Shown one piece after another: positions 16,004 to 26,862 of a stretch of DNA of 64,000 bases. Origin of the DNA: Limanda limanda (Eukaryota > Chordata > Actinopteri > Pleuronectiformes > Pleuronectidae); NCBI RefSeq assembly GCF_963576545.1, contig NC_083638.1, positions 5,911,659 to 5,975,658 of the forward strand, read 5' to 3'. Under the pieces are notes generated by a model that was not told the DNA's origin, did no database searches, and saw only the letters and a program-made list of their open reading frames with translations. Position numbers and translations under genes: made by a program. How positions within the stretch are numbered: position 1 is the first letter of the stretch; the number at the start of each line of letters is the position of its first letter.

Positions 16004-16203
16004 AACACACCTGGACAGGCGGTGTATGTACCATGTGACATTTTCGCCCCCAGCCCCAAAGTGGACTTCCTGTGAAAGCACTGGGTGAATAATACATCTC
16101 AGCCTGGGGGGGGGGGGGGGGGGATGAGATCAGGCCATTAAAACATGCAAACAATGTGTTTAAATCTGTATCTGACCTTTCATACCGACCCATAAGTTAC
16201 AGA

Positions 16204-16641
16204 TTAAAGCAACACTTTGTAACGTTGACCGTGCAACAGCGCCCTCTGCAGCATATCGGTGTCCGAGCGATAAAGTGGTTTTAATGTTGAGAAAGAAACC
16301 CACCAATCTCTTGGAAATGATAAATGGATATTACCTGTGACCCCTGGCTTCCTGAACCAGAAGAGCTGCCACCGTGAACTATACAACAAACTCTTTAGAA
16401 TTCTTTGTATTTTTTAAGTTTTCCTGCTGAATTTTGGAGATGAACACTGGTTTTTAATGACTTCTAGCTGATCTACAGTTCAGCTTTACTCCTCAACTAG
16501 AGTTACAAAGAGAAAGAAGAGACGTTCAGGTTGAGGAGTGGGAATGAAAGAGGAAACCTCTCTGTTCCAAGACATTGAGCAATGAAACTTATTTTAAAGC
16601 TGCTGTTTATGGTAAAAAAAAGTTGCATAGTGTTGCTTTAA
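16204..16641. mobile_element. MITE-like element with TTAA ends
   Basis: TTAA then AGCAACACTTTGTAAC at the left is mirrored by the inverse of AGCAACACTATGCAAC then TTAA at the right: 14 of 16 terminal bases agree. A TTAA target site suggests a piggyBac- or Kolobok-type non-autonomous element. It is 438 bp, has no transposase, and lies in the 3' UTR region of slc25a44 copy 1. Part of its interior recurs at about 60539-60664. Confidence 0.65.
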
Positions 16642-18120
16642 ATATTTTGCCTTTAGTTCACACACAGGTTTGCAGTTGTCGCTGCTTAAACAGGGTTGAA
16701 AACTGCATTAATCGTTTTTATCGCTGGACAATGGAGACAAATTGAAGCCACTGTTATAGAATTGTGTTTGAGCAACGCACATTGCATCATGTTTCTGCAT
16801 CTCTGCTTAGCAGAGAAGTGGAACTGAAAGCTGTGTACTGTGTGTGATAGTTTGTTCTGTCTTACCAAAGTCAAGCAAAGCTGGGCTCACATTAAAAACC
16901 TGGGCTTTGATTGGGGTTTGGAGAAACGTCGGTGCAAAAAAATGTGTGTTTTTGTTCCCCTCCATTCCTCAAACTGGCGTGTGTCTGATATACGGTTTCT
17001 TTCTCCTGGCCTTTTCAAGTCGCTGCCTTCATAGTGTGAAATCACTAACAACAATGTGAGTTTTGTTTTTAAATGCTGAATGAGCATGAGAAGACTGTTG
17101 TTAGGTATTAGAATCATCAAAATGGCAGTTACTATGTTTTATTTGTCCTGCAAGTCAAAATAAATCACTCGGCAAATTCCACACACAACACGAGACGCAC
17201 AGTGCCACATTTGATCAGCTCTTCTGTAACACACTGTTTGTCTCTCGTATTGACAATCCAGAAAATGGCTGATTTGCTGTAATGGTAACCGCCGGGTATC
17301 TCTGCCAGTGAAAACCTGTGAGCAGAACTGATAGTTTCATCTGGTGTGATGGTAAATGTTTGAGTGCAATAAATGTTTTCTTCTTCTCAGAAAAACGTGA
17401 TTGTATATTTCCTGTAAATCATGTGAATAACACGTCTTCTTTCAAATGCATTTTAACTAATTTATCTTTTGGGTTTTTTGGGGGGGGGGGTTGTTTTGGG
17501 GTTTATGACCACTGTCGTGTTTGACCTTCAAAATGTCACATTTCATATTGTTTTATCTTTTGTGGAACATGAGTAACGCTGTTTATTGTATCTCATACAG
17601 TTTGTTGCTTAAAAAGAAAAACTGCGTAAGTGGCTTTTGGAGGCATGTAATTAATTAATTAAAAAAATATGCGAGATGTGATCACTGTCTTGGACAGATA
17701 CAAAAATATATATATACATGTAGTTATTGACACGTAACATTAGATGTTGCAGAAAAGAGACAAGGATGTTTTACTCCGGTGGCAAATTCCTAAATTTGAA
17801 AGTTGTATATGAAGCCATAATGTTTTCTTAAATTATACAGACATTTCTCAGGCCAAACCAAGATGTGTTAGAAACATTGAAGTTCTACCTGAATACCTTG
17901 TAGATTCACCTGCAGGTTTAAGTTCTAGTTTTCACGAGAACACATTTTCTTAATTATTCTAAAAAATGAAACAAAAAAAAAACATGTGAGAGAATCAAAG
18001 TTTCAAACAGCTCGACAGTGATTCGTCCTCTAACGAATCAGAACTCGACTGTTGTGTACAGAATACATGTGGTTTCACATGTGTTGTCTCAGTGTATTGT
18101 TATTCAACTTCTGTTTGTTC

Positions 18121-18126
18121 AATAAA
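18121..18126 (+). promoter_or_regulatory. slc25a44: Distal poly(A) signal of slc25a44 copy 1
   Basis: AATAAA followed within 50 bp by T-rich sequence, about 70 bp before the minisatellite begins. Confidence 0.45.
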
Positions 18127-18198
18127 ACTTCACAGCTGCTCTTGAACCATTGGCTCTGCTGTTTTTATTTTTCAGTTTCATATTTTTATGTGGATTAA

Positions 18199-21100
18199 AC
18201 AGTGTGGCAACAAAAGCAGCTGCCTCCAAACAGTGACATCAAAAGCAGCTGCCTCCAAGCAGTGTGGCAACAAAAGCAGCTGCCTCCAAACAGTGTGGCA
18301 ACAAAAGCAGCTGCCTCCAAACAGTGTGATATCAAAGGCAGCTGCCTCCAAACAGTGTGGCAACAAAAGCAGCTGCCTCCAAACAGTGTGATATCAAAGG
18401 CAGCTGCCTCCAAACAGTGTGGCAACAAAAGCAGCTGCCTCCAAACAGTGTGATATCAAAGGCAGCTGCCTCCAAACAGTGTGACATCAAAAGCAGCTGC
18501 CTCCAAACAGTGTGGCAACAAAAGCAGCTGCCTCCAAACAGTGTGATATCAAAAGCAGCTGCCTCCAAACAGTGTGGCAACAAAAGCAGCTGCCTCCAAA
18601 CAGTGTGACATCAAAAGCAGCTGCCTCCAAACACTGTGGCAACAAAAGCAGCTGCCTCCAGACAGTGTGACATCAAAAACAGCTGCCTCCAAACAGTGTG
18701 GCAACAAAAGCAGCTGCCTCCAAACAGTGTGATATCAAAGGCAGCTGCCTCCAAACAGTGTGACATCAAAAGCAGCTGCCTCCAGACAGTGTGACATCAA
18801 AAACAGCTGCCTTCAAACAGTGTGGCAACAAAAGCAGCTGCCTCCAAACAGTGTGATATCAAAGGCAGCTGCCTCCAAACAGTGTGACATCAAAAGCAGC
18901 TGCCTCCAAACAGTGTGGCAACAAAAGCAGCTGCCTCCAAACAGTGTGGCAACAAAAGCAGCTACCTCCAAACAGTGTGATATCAAAAACAGCTGCCTCC
19001 AAACAGTGTGGCAACAAAAGCAGCTGCCTCCAAACAGTGTGATATCAAAGGCAGCTGCCTCCAAACAGTGTGGCAACAAAAGCAGCTGCCTCCAAACAGT
19101 GTGATATCAAAGGCAGCTGCCTCCAAACAGTGTGACATCAAAAGCAGCTGCCTCCAAACAGTGTGGCAACAAAAGCAGCTGCCTCCAAACAGTGTGGCAA
19201 CAAAAGCAGCTGCCTCCAAACAGTGTGATATCAAAGGCAGCTGCCTCCAAACAGTGTGATATCAAAGGCAGCTGCCTCCAAACAGTGTGGCAACAAAAGC
19301 AGCTGCCTCCAGACAGTGTGACATCAAAAACAGCTGCCTCCAAACAGTGTTGCAACAAAAGCAGCTGCCTCCAAACAGTGTGATATCAAAGGCAGCTGCC
19401 TCCAAACAGTGTGGCAACAAAAGCAGCTGCCTCCAAACAGTGTGATATCAAAGGCAGCTGCCTCCAAACAGTGTGACATCAAAAGCAGCTGCCTCCAAAC
19501 AGTGTGGCAACAAAAGCAGCTGCCTCCAGACAGTGTCACATCAAAAACAGCTGCCTCCAAACAGTGTGGCAACAAAAGCAGCTGCCTCCAAACAGTGTGA
19601 TATCAAAGGCAGCTGCCTCCAAACAGTGTGGCAACAAAAGCAGCTGCCTCCAAACAGTGTGATATCAAAGGCAGCTGCCTCCAAACAGTGTGGCAACAAA
19701 AGCAGCTGCCTCCAAACAGTGTGATATCAAAGGCAGCTGCCTCCAAACAGTGTGGCAACAAAAGCAGCTGCCTCCAAACAGTGTGACATTAAAGACAGCT
19801 TCCTCCAAACAGTGTGGCAACAAAAGCAGCTGCCTCCAAACAGTGTGGCAACAAAAGCAGCTGCCTCCAAACAGTGTGATATCAAAGGCAGCTGCCTCCA
19901 AACAGTGTGACATCAAAAGCAGCTGCCTCCAGACAGTGTGACATCAAAAGCAGCTGCCTCCAAACAGTGTGATATCAAAGGCAGCTGCCTCCAAACAGTG
20001 TGGCAACAAAAGCAGCTGCCTCCAAACAGTGTGATATCAAAGGCAGCTGCCTCCAAACAGTGTGGCAACAAAAGCAGCTGCCTCCAAACAGTGTGATATC
20101 AAAGGCAGCTGCCTCCAAACAGTGTGGCAACAAAAGCAGCTGCCTCCAAACAGTGTGATATCAAAGGCAGCTGCTTCCAAACAGTGTGGCAACAAAAGCA
20201 GCTGCCTCCAAACAGTGTGACATCAAAGGCAGCTGCTTCCAAACAGTGTGGCAACAAAAGCAGCTGCCTCCAAACAGTGTGGCAACAAAAGCAGCTGCCT
20301 CCAAACAGTGTGATATCAAAGGCAGCTGCCTCCAAACAGTGTGGCAACAAAAGCAGCTGCCTCCAAACAGTGTGATATCAAAGGCAGCTGCCTCCAAACA
20401 GTGTGGCAACAAAAGCAGCTGCCTCCAAACAGTGTGACATTAAAGACAGCTTCCTCCAAACAGTGTGGCAACAAAAGCAGCTGCCTCCAAACAGTGTGGC
20501 AACAAAAGCAGCTGCCTCCAAACAGTGTGATATCAAAGGCAGCTGCCTCCAAACAGTGTGACATCAAAAGCAGCTGCCTCCAGACAGTGTGACATCAAAA
20601 GCAGCTGCCTCCAAACAGTGTGATATCAAAGGCAGCTGCCTCCAAACAGTGTGGCAACAAAAGCAGCTGCCTCCAAACAGTGTGATATCAAAGGCAGCTG
20701 CCTCCAAACAGTGTGGCAACAAAAGCAGCTGCCTCCAAACAGTGTGATATCAAAGGCAGCTGCCTCCAAACAGTGTGGCAACAAAAGCAGCTGCCTCCAA
20801 ACAGTGTGATATCAAAGGCAGCTTCCTCCAAACAGTGTGGCAACAAAATAAGCTGCCTCCAAACAGTGTGGCAACAAAAGCAGCTGCCTCCAAACAGTGT
20901 GGCAACAAAAGCAGCTGCCTCCAAACAGTGTGACATTAAAGACAGCTGCTTCCAAACAGTGTGGCAACAAAAGCAGCTGCCTCCAAACAGTGTGATATCA
21001 AAGGCAGCTGCTTCCAAACAGTGTGGCAACAAAAGCAGCTGCCTCCAAACAGTGTGACATCAAAGGCAGCTGCTTCCAAACAGTGTGGCAACAAAAGCAG

Positions 21101-21510
21101 CTGCCTCCAAACAGTGTGGCAACAAAAGCAGCTGCCTCCAAACAGTGTGATATCAAAGGCAGCTGCCTCCAAACAGTGTGGCAACAAAAGCAGCTGCCTC
21201 CAAACAGTGTGATATCAAAGGCAGCTGCCTCCAACCAAACAGTGTGATATCAAAGGCAGCTGCCTCCAAACAGTGTGACATCAAAAGCAGCTGCCTCCAA
21301 ACAGTGTGGCAACAAAAGCAGCTGCCTCCAAACAGTGTGATATCAAAGGCAGCTACCTCCAAACAGTGTGACATCAAAAGCAGCTGCCTCCAAACAGTGT
21401 GGCAACAAAAGCAGCTGCCTCCAGACAGTGTGACATCAAAAGCAGCTGCCTCCAAACAGTGTGGCAACAAAAGCAGCTTCCTCCAAACAGTGTGACATCG
21501 AAGGCAGCTG
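18199..21510. repeat. 31-bp minisatellite array, main block (about 107 units)
   Basis: The unit is 31 bp. It has a variable part, mainly GTGTGGCAACAAAAG, GTGTGATATCAAAGG or GTGTGACATCAAAAG, followed by a nearly constant CAGCTGCCTCCAAACA. Variants are interspersed rather than blocked. A longer period is visible: the rare variant GTGTGACATTAAAGACAG occurs at 19781 and 20432, 651 bp (21 units) apart, with matching units after it. Because 31 is not a multiple of three, all frames on both strands run open for about 250 bp at a time. The resulting ORFs (around 83 aa) are not genes. Confidence 0.97.
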
Positions 21511-21629
21511 CCTTTCAACAAAAGTGCCACTACGAGCTACCTTTGATTTGAGCTTGCCCTTCCTGACAATTCTTGTGTCCTGAGGAAAGGTTCAGGCATG
21601 TTTAGGGGACCACGATCCATGAGTGTGTG
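21477..21629. repeat. Array-end boundary block, first copy
   Basis: About 150 bp, including CCTTTCAACAAAAGTGCCAC and GGTTCAGGCATGTTTAGGGG, is repeated nearly exactly at 22498-22650, 1021 bp away. The array and its right boundary were therefore duplicated together. Confidence 0.9.
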
Positions 21630-21635
21630 TCACAA

Positions 21636-22531
21636 ACAGTGAGACATTAAAGACACCTGCTTCCAGACAGTGTGACATCAAAAGGCAACAAAAGCAGCTT
21701 TCTCCAAACAGTGTGACATCAAAAGCAGCTGCCTCCAAACAGTGTGACATTAAAGACACCTGCCTCCAGACAGTGTGACATCAAAGGGCAACAAAAGCAG
21801 CTTTCTCCAAACAGTGTGACATTAAAGATACCTGCTTCCAGACAGTGTGACATCAAAAGGCAACAAAAGCAGCTGCCTCCAACAGTGACATCAAAAGCAG
21901 CTGCCTCAAAACAGTGTGACATCAAAAGCAGCTGCCTCAAAACAGTGTGATATCAAAGGCAGCTGCCTCCAAACAGTGTGGCAACAAAAGCAGCTGCCTC
22001 CAAACAGTGACATTAAAGACCGCTGCTTCCAGACAATGTGACATAAAGGCAACAAAAGCAGCTGCCTCCAAACAGTGTGACAACAAAAGCAGTTGCCTCC
22101 AAACAGTGTGGCAACAAAAGCAGCTGCCTCCAAACAGTGACATCAAAAGCAGCTGCCGCCAAACAGTGTGGCAACAAAAGCAGCTGCCTCCAAACAGTGA
22201 CATTAAAGACCGCTGCTTCCAGACAGTGTGACATAAAGGCAACAAAAGCAGCTGCCTCCAAACAGTGTGACAACAAAAGCAGTTGCCTCCAAACAGTGTG
22301 GCAACAAAAGCAGCTGCCTCCAAACAGTGACATCAAAAGCAGCTGCCGCCAAACAGTGTGGCAACAAAAGCAGCTGCCTCCAAACAGTGTGACATCAAAA
22401 GCAGCTGCCTCCAAACAGTGTGGCAACAAAAGCAGCTGCCTCAAAACAGTGTGGCATCAAAGGCAGCTGCCTCCAAACAGTGTGACATCAAAGGCAGCTT
22501 CCTCCAAACAGTGTGACATCGAAGGCAGCTG
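21636..22531. repeat. 31-bp minisatellite, degenerate second block
   Basis: The same family as the main block but with deletions: units of about 28-31 bp, CAGTGACATC in place of CAGTGTGACATC, and inserted GGCAACAAAAG pieces. It contains a 190-bp higher-order duplication, where the sequence starting at 22011 repeats from 22201 (both begin CATTAAAGACCGCTGCTTCC). Confidence 0.95.
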
Positions 22532-22650
22532 CCTTTCAACAAAAGTGCCACTACGAGCTACCTTTGATTTGAGCTTGCCCTTCCTGACAATTCTTGTGTC
22601 CTGAGGAAAGGTTCAGGCATGTTTAGGGGACCACGATCCATGAGTGTGTG
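22498..22650. repeat. Array-end boundary block, second copy
   Basis: Second copy of the boundary at 21477-21629. A weaker match (CCTGAG, then GTTCAGGCATGTTT) lies at about 13430-13462 upstream of slc25a44 copy 1, so the boundary is probably ancient sequence from the slc25a44 5' flank. Confidence 0.8.
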
Positions 22651-23027
22651 GGATACGCTGCAAATCATAATGAGGATCTAGTGAATTAAACTTCATAAAT
22701 GGACCATGGAGGTATCAACTCTAAGGACTGACATTCTAGTTGATATTGTGAATTTAATTTGACAGATACAAATCATCCCAGTTCAGTATTTTTCCACCTC
22801 TCTGCCTCTGATGTCAGCAGTTTGATAAAGCTAGTTTGACCGGAAAATCAACTCAACATCCCCTTACTAGTTTTTACAAGGTTTTATGCCTTCATGCCTG
22901 CATCTGTGAGTCAATAGGCCCAACGTATCAAGAACATTTGTGTGCCTTGCAGCATAAATTAACTTTTTTAATCATTTGTTTGCAGTAAACTTAAATTTCC
23001 AGTCTGATGACACTGTTGTTCTCTCAG

Positions 23028-24593
23028 GCAGGATTCAGTTGGACGAGGTCGCTCATACAGCTGTCAGGATGCAGCAGAAAAGAAACATGCAGGTCATCGA
23101 GTGGGAGGACCTCGACAAGACAAGGTTCTACCCGATTGGGGTGATGATGAAGATGATCATCCGAGTCACAGACTACCCAGCAACACTCATCCGCACGCAG
23201 TTGCAGGTGCAGAGGGGCAATACGCTCTACAATGGCACTTGGGACGCCTTCTTCAAGATCCTGCGGGCGGAGGGCGTACGGGGCCTCTACCGTGGCTTCA
23301 TGGTCAACTCCCTCACGGTCGTCTCAGGGCAGGCTCACATAACCACCTACATGCTGGTGAGGAAGTATGTCTCCCAGTATACAGAGGACAACACGATGAA
23401 GTCGCTGGTGGCCGGCGGCTCGGCTTCACTGGTCGCTCAGACCTTCAGCGTTCCTATAGATGTCGTCTCTCAGCAGCTGATGATGCAGGGCCAGGGGGCG
23501 CACCTCTCCCGCTTTCAACTCAACTCAGAGGCTGGAAAGTGCAAAATACTGTTCGGCCAAACCAGGAACATTATGAGTCAGATTTATGCTGCTGATGGTT
23601 TCCGGGGCTTCTACAGAGGATACACTGCTTCTTTAATCACTTACATCCCAAACAGTGCGGTCTGGTGGCCTCTCTATCATTTTTATGCTGGTATGTGCCT
23701 GAAACCTCTGAAAGCACTGCACTCATTACACTTTCCACAAAAACCTTGAGCTTGTGCTTTTGTCTAATAATAGATCTGTGTTATGTTTTACAGAGCAACT
23801 CTCCAAACTGGCTCCCAGTGACTGTCCTCACCTGGTTCTACAAGGCATTGCTGGACCTCTCGCTTCTGCCACTGCCTCAACGGTCACCAACCCAATGGAT
23901 GTGGTTCGAGCCAGAGTCCAGGTTAGTGTCATTTACGGAACATTCATCATAACAGGCATCACATGGTCATTCGAATGATGTTTGGGGGATACTGCAAAAA
24001 GCTTAGTGAGGATTCACATGTAGTTTATGGTGTAAAAATGTGTTGAGGTGCACAGTCCAGTCTATTTGGTTTAATTATTAGTCAGCTTTCTTTGTGTTTG
24101 TGCTTCTGATCTCAAGTTGTCATATCACTCCTGTAATTTGCATAACTTGATGATTCAGGTTGACAGTTTGTGCGTCAGACGACAGTTCACACACCAGGTG
24201 ATGCCCTGGAGTCAGTGGCTAAAAATAATAAATTGTGAATGGGGGACGGTACAGTATGAAAAGCTGAGCCTTGACATTTAAAACTTCATTTAAAATTCAA
24301 CGTTGCTTCAAATAATCAGTTACCAAACTCTAAAAAATGTCACACAGTTTTAGGCTTTGATACTGGTTTGTAGTTCAATGCTCTGTCTATGTGTTTTTTA
24401 GGTTGAAGGCAGGTCTTCAGTCATTGAGACGTTCAGACAGCTGATCAAAGAGGAAGGCTACCGGGGTTTGACCAAAGGACTGACTGCTCGCATCATTTCA
24501 TCCACACCCGCTGCCATCCTCATGGCCGTCGGCTTCGAGACTCTAAAGAAAATGAGTTTGCGATCAAAGCAGGTGGATTCGACACAACGGTAA
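23028..24593 (+). CDS. slc25a44: Mitochondrial carrier SLC25A44, copy 2 (divergent tandem paralog)
   Basis: Coding exons: 23069-23690 (acceptor at 23027), 23794-23921, 24402-24593, giving 942 nt and 313 aa. Exon-intron structure and phases equal copy 1, and the frame is intact. The N-terminal third differs from copy 1 mostly by amino-acid-changing substitutions. First-helix changes include VFMTMTIRATVYP to VMMKMIIRVTDYP, adding a Lys and an Asp in a membrane helix, and TRLQVQ to TQLQVQ in the first signature. The other two signatures (VPIDVVSQQLMMQ, NPMDVVRARVQ) are kept. From about codon 100 to the end of exon 3, including intron 2, the copies are nearly identical. The conserved C terminus VDSRHW is replaced by VDSTQR. 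It may have altered specificity or relaxed constraint; expression is unknown. Confidence 0.9.
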
Positions 24594-25174
24594 AACACAC
24601 CTGGACAGACGGATCGGGGACAGGCACTTAAAAAACTAAGTGGCCACATTTGTGCAAATTGAAAATCTGGAAATGGATAAATGTGATGGTTCCACCAACA
24701 CTCGAACGATGTGACGCTCTGGAACTCAAAGAGACAAAATCTCTTCACGAAAAACAATCCCACATTTATAAAATACATTTATTATCAAAACTGAAAAACA
24801 TATCTTCCTCAGATTTCGACTTTATTCTTGAAATGCTAATTTTTCTCATGTTTGGCTCTAATAATCTTCCGTAGTATTCTTGGTCAGAGAGATAATTATT
24901 CTCGATGAGTCTGCAGAATCCATGATGAACTTTGATTATGATCGTCGTGATATTATATATTTATTATTATTATATATATTATATTCTATATTATTTTTAC
25001 CGGTGCTTTGTGATACATTTTTTGTTCATATTTAAATGTCTGATAGAGATGGAGGGAGCAGCAATGACAACTGTATTGATTTGGTTATTGCCAGTAAAGG
25101 TAGAATATGTTAATGAGCATAATGTATATAAGCAATCTAGTTGATATCATAACCAGGTTCCCAAAGCTTTCAAA

Positions 25175-25180
25175 AATAAA
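25175..25180 (+). promoter_or_regulatory. slc25a44: Candidate poly(A) signal of slc25a44 copy 2
   Basis: AATAAA about 580 bp after the stop codon of copy 2, on the same strand. Confidence 0.4.
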
Positions 25181-25654
25181 GTTAACTCACTAAAAGTAAA
25201 TCTCAAGTCAGATTAAACCCAATGAAGCTGTAAAAGCACCAACGTCACTCACACATATGTGAAGTGTCAACATTTCCATGAACAGGACAATAGATGGCAG
25301 CAGACAAAGACCTTCCAGCTCACGTCCTTAAACTCACACGTCCTTAAACTCGCTGCACTCAAACTTTCCCTCCTGCTGATGAAACCCCCCCGACAGGCCA
25401 ATGTACCGACGAATGACAGAGAGGAGGAGGCCTGGTGAAGATGGCCGAGGCCTCCTCTGAGCTGACACTTCCCGGTGGGATGACGGAGTGCTCCCTGCCC
25501 GGCTCTATACATTAATTATCAAGCAGTGTCTGGAAGGCACTTTGTCTAGAAGACTGATGAGGGGCTGTCGAAGGAGGAAAGAAACGGACTCGGCCGGGGT
25601 TAGAGGAAGGGCCTCTGGTTCTCAGGGGATGTGGTGGTGGTAGCTATGTGGTGC

Positions 25655-25656
<2 letters not shown>

Positions 25657-25726
<70 letters not shown>
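25657..25726. repeat. (TG)n microsatellite
   Basis: About 35 uninterrupted TG dinucleotides. Confidence 0.95.
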
Positions 25727-25729
<3 letters not shown>

Positions 25730-26685
25730 ATACAAGGTGGGATAGTCAAAGTACTAAGCGGATGGACATGAGAACTGTATTGAAAAGTGTAATCTTCTCA
25801 GCTATAGACACATTAGTGATATTTGAAAAGCAGTAGGGGACAAATAGATTTTCTTAGGTTTTCTTTATGGGAATTCATCTTGTATTATACAAATGTTTAA
25901 CGTTTGAGTCTGTGTCTAAAAGGCTCTGACATATATACATACACACACACATATATATTTTGTAGTTGCTGTAAATGTTTCTTTAGAAATGCATGTCTTG
26001 TAGATCAGTCATTTAATTAAATATTTTTTTGTGGTGCTGGATGGAGAACATGCAGAATTGATTGATGTGTTGTATAAATGGCCGATTCGCCCACATTCCA
26101 AAAATAAATAGATAAATAAAAACCTTTGAGAGGCATCTTGCAATTGATCTAGGTTTTATTTGTCCAGCATCTGTCACTGAAATGAGGTTCTCTACCACAA
26201 AGACCGAATATCCATCCATCCATCTATCCATCATCTCAATAAAACTTTCTTCTCAAACCCAAAATTACATAAACCTTCGGCAGCAGGGTGTCGCCATAAA
26301 AAAGGATTTTGCATTTTTTTACCACCACAGAAATGATCTCTATTAATCTCAAGTGGATTTTCTCACTCGTGGTCTTTGTAAGAAGAAATCAAAGTTTCAT
26401 TCACCTCCATCACTTTAGGTTGGAGGCAGAAATCTCAGAGACAGTTGATGGGAAGTGAAGAAATATAAACTGTATGTCAAACATTCCATATACGAAACAA
26501 GAGTAAGTGTTAATGAGAAATCTGTGATGAATGCACCATCAAGTTCCACAAACCCTCAGTTAGTGATGAGATATTTTAACCAAAACATAATTTAGCCCCA
26601 TCATTAAAACAAATGTGTAATGACTCAGAGCATGTGTCTGGGGAGAGGCAGCCAGGGTGGAGGAGGTTTGGTCACACACAGGGAG

Positions 26686-26686
<1 letters not shown>

Positions 26687-26716
<30 letters not shown>

Positions 26717-26745
26717 GGAGGAGGAGGAGGAGGAGGTGGAGAAGA
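26687..26745. repeat. (GGA)n purine-rich repeat upstream of crabp1
   Basis: GAGGAG-type trinucleotide run with few interruptions, ending about 118 bp before the crabp1 start codon. Homopurine tracts near promoters can form triplex or unpaired structures; no function is shown here. Confidence 0.9.
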
Positions 26746-26862
26746 CAGAGGAGGAGGATGGACGGAGAAAGGGAGAGAAAGAGGCTGAATAAAGGGAGCA
26801 GATGAGACAGCAAACGACGGAAGGCAAAGGCTGACGGACAAACCGAACCCTACGAGGAGAAA

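Larger units (their letters stand above)
16004..18140 (+). other. slc25a44: 3' UTR region of slc25a44 copy 1
   Basis: There is no coding potential. It includes the TTAA-flanked element, a G run (about 16106-16122) and another G-rich run (17480-17490). AATAAA occurs at 17159-17164, near 17378 and at 18121-18126. Alternative polyadenylation is possible; the distal site would give a 3' UTR of about 2.1 kb. Confidence 0.5.
24594..26862. other. slc25a44 copy 2 3' UTR and crabp1 upstream region
   Basis: No ORF resembles a known protein. The stretch contains a 70-bp TG microsatellite (25657-25726), AT-rich sequence and, directly upstream of crabp1, a GGA repeat (26687-26745). The crabp1 promoter must lie in the last few hundred bases, but no TATA box or start site can be fixed. 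Confidence 0.6.

Noticed and set aside
18199..22531. CRISPR array or protein-coding tandem repeat
   Set aside because: The 31-bp units abut with no unique spacers, the host is a vertebrate, and all six frames run open because 31 is not a multiple of three. It is a minisatellite.
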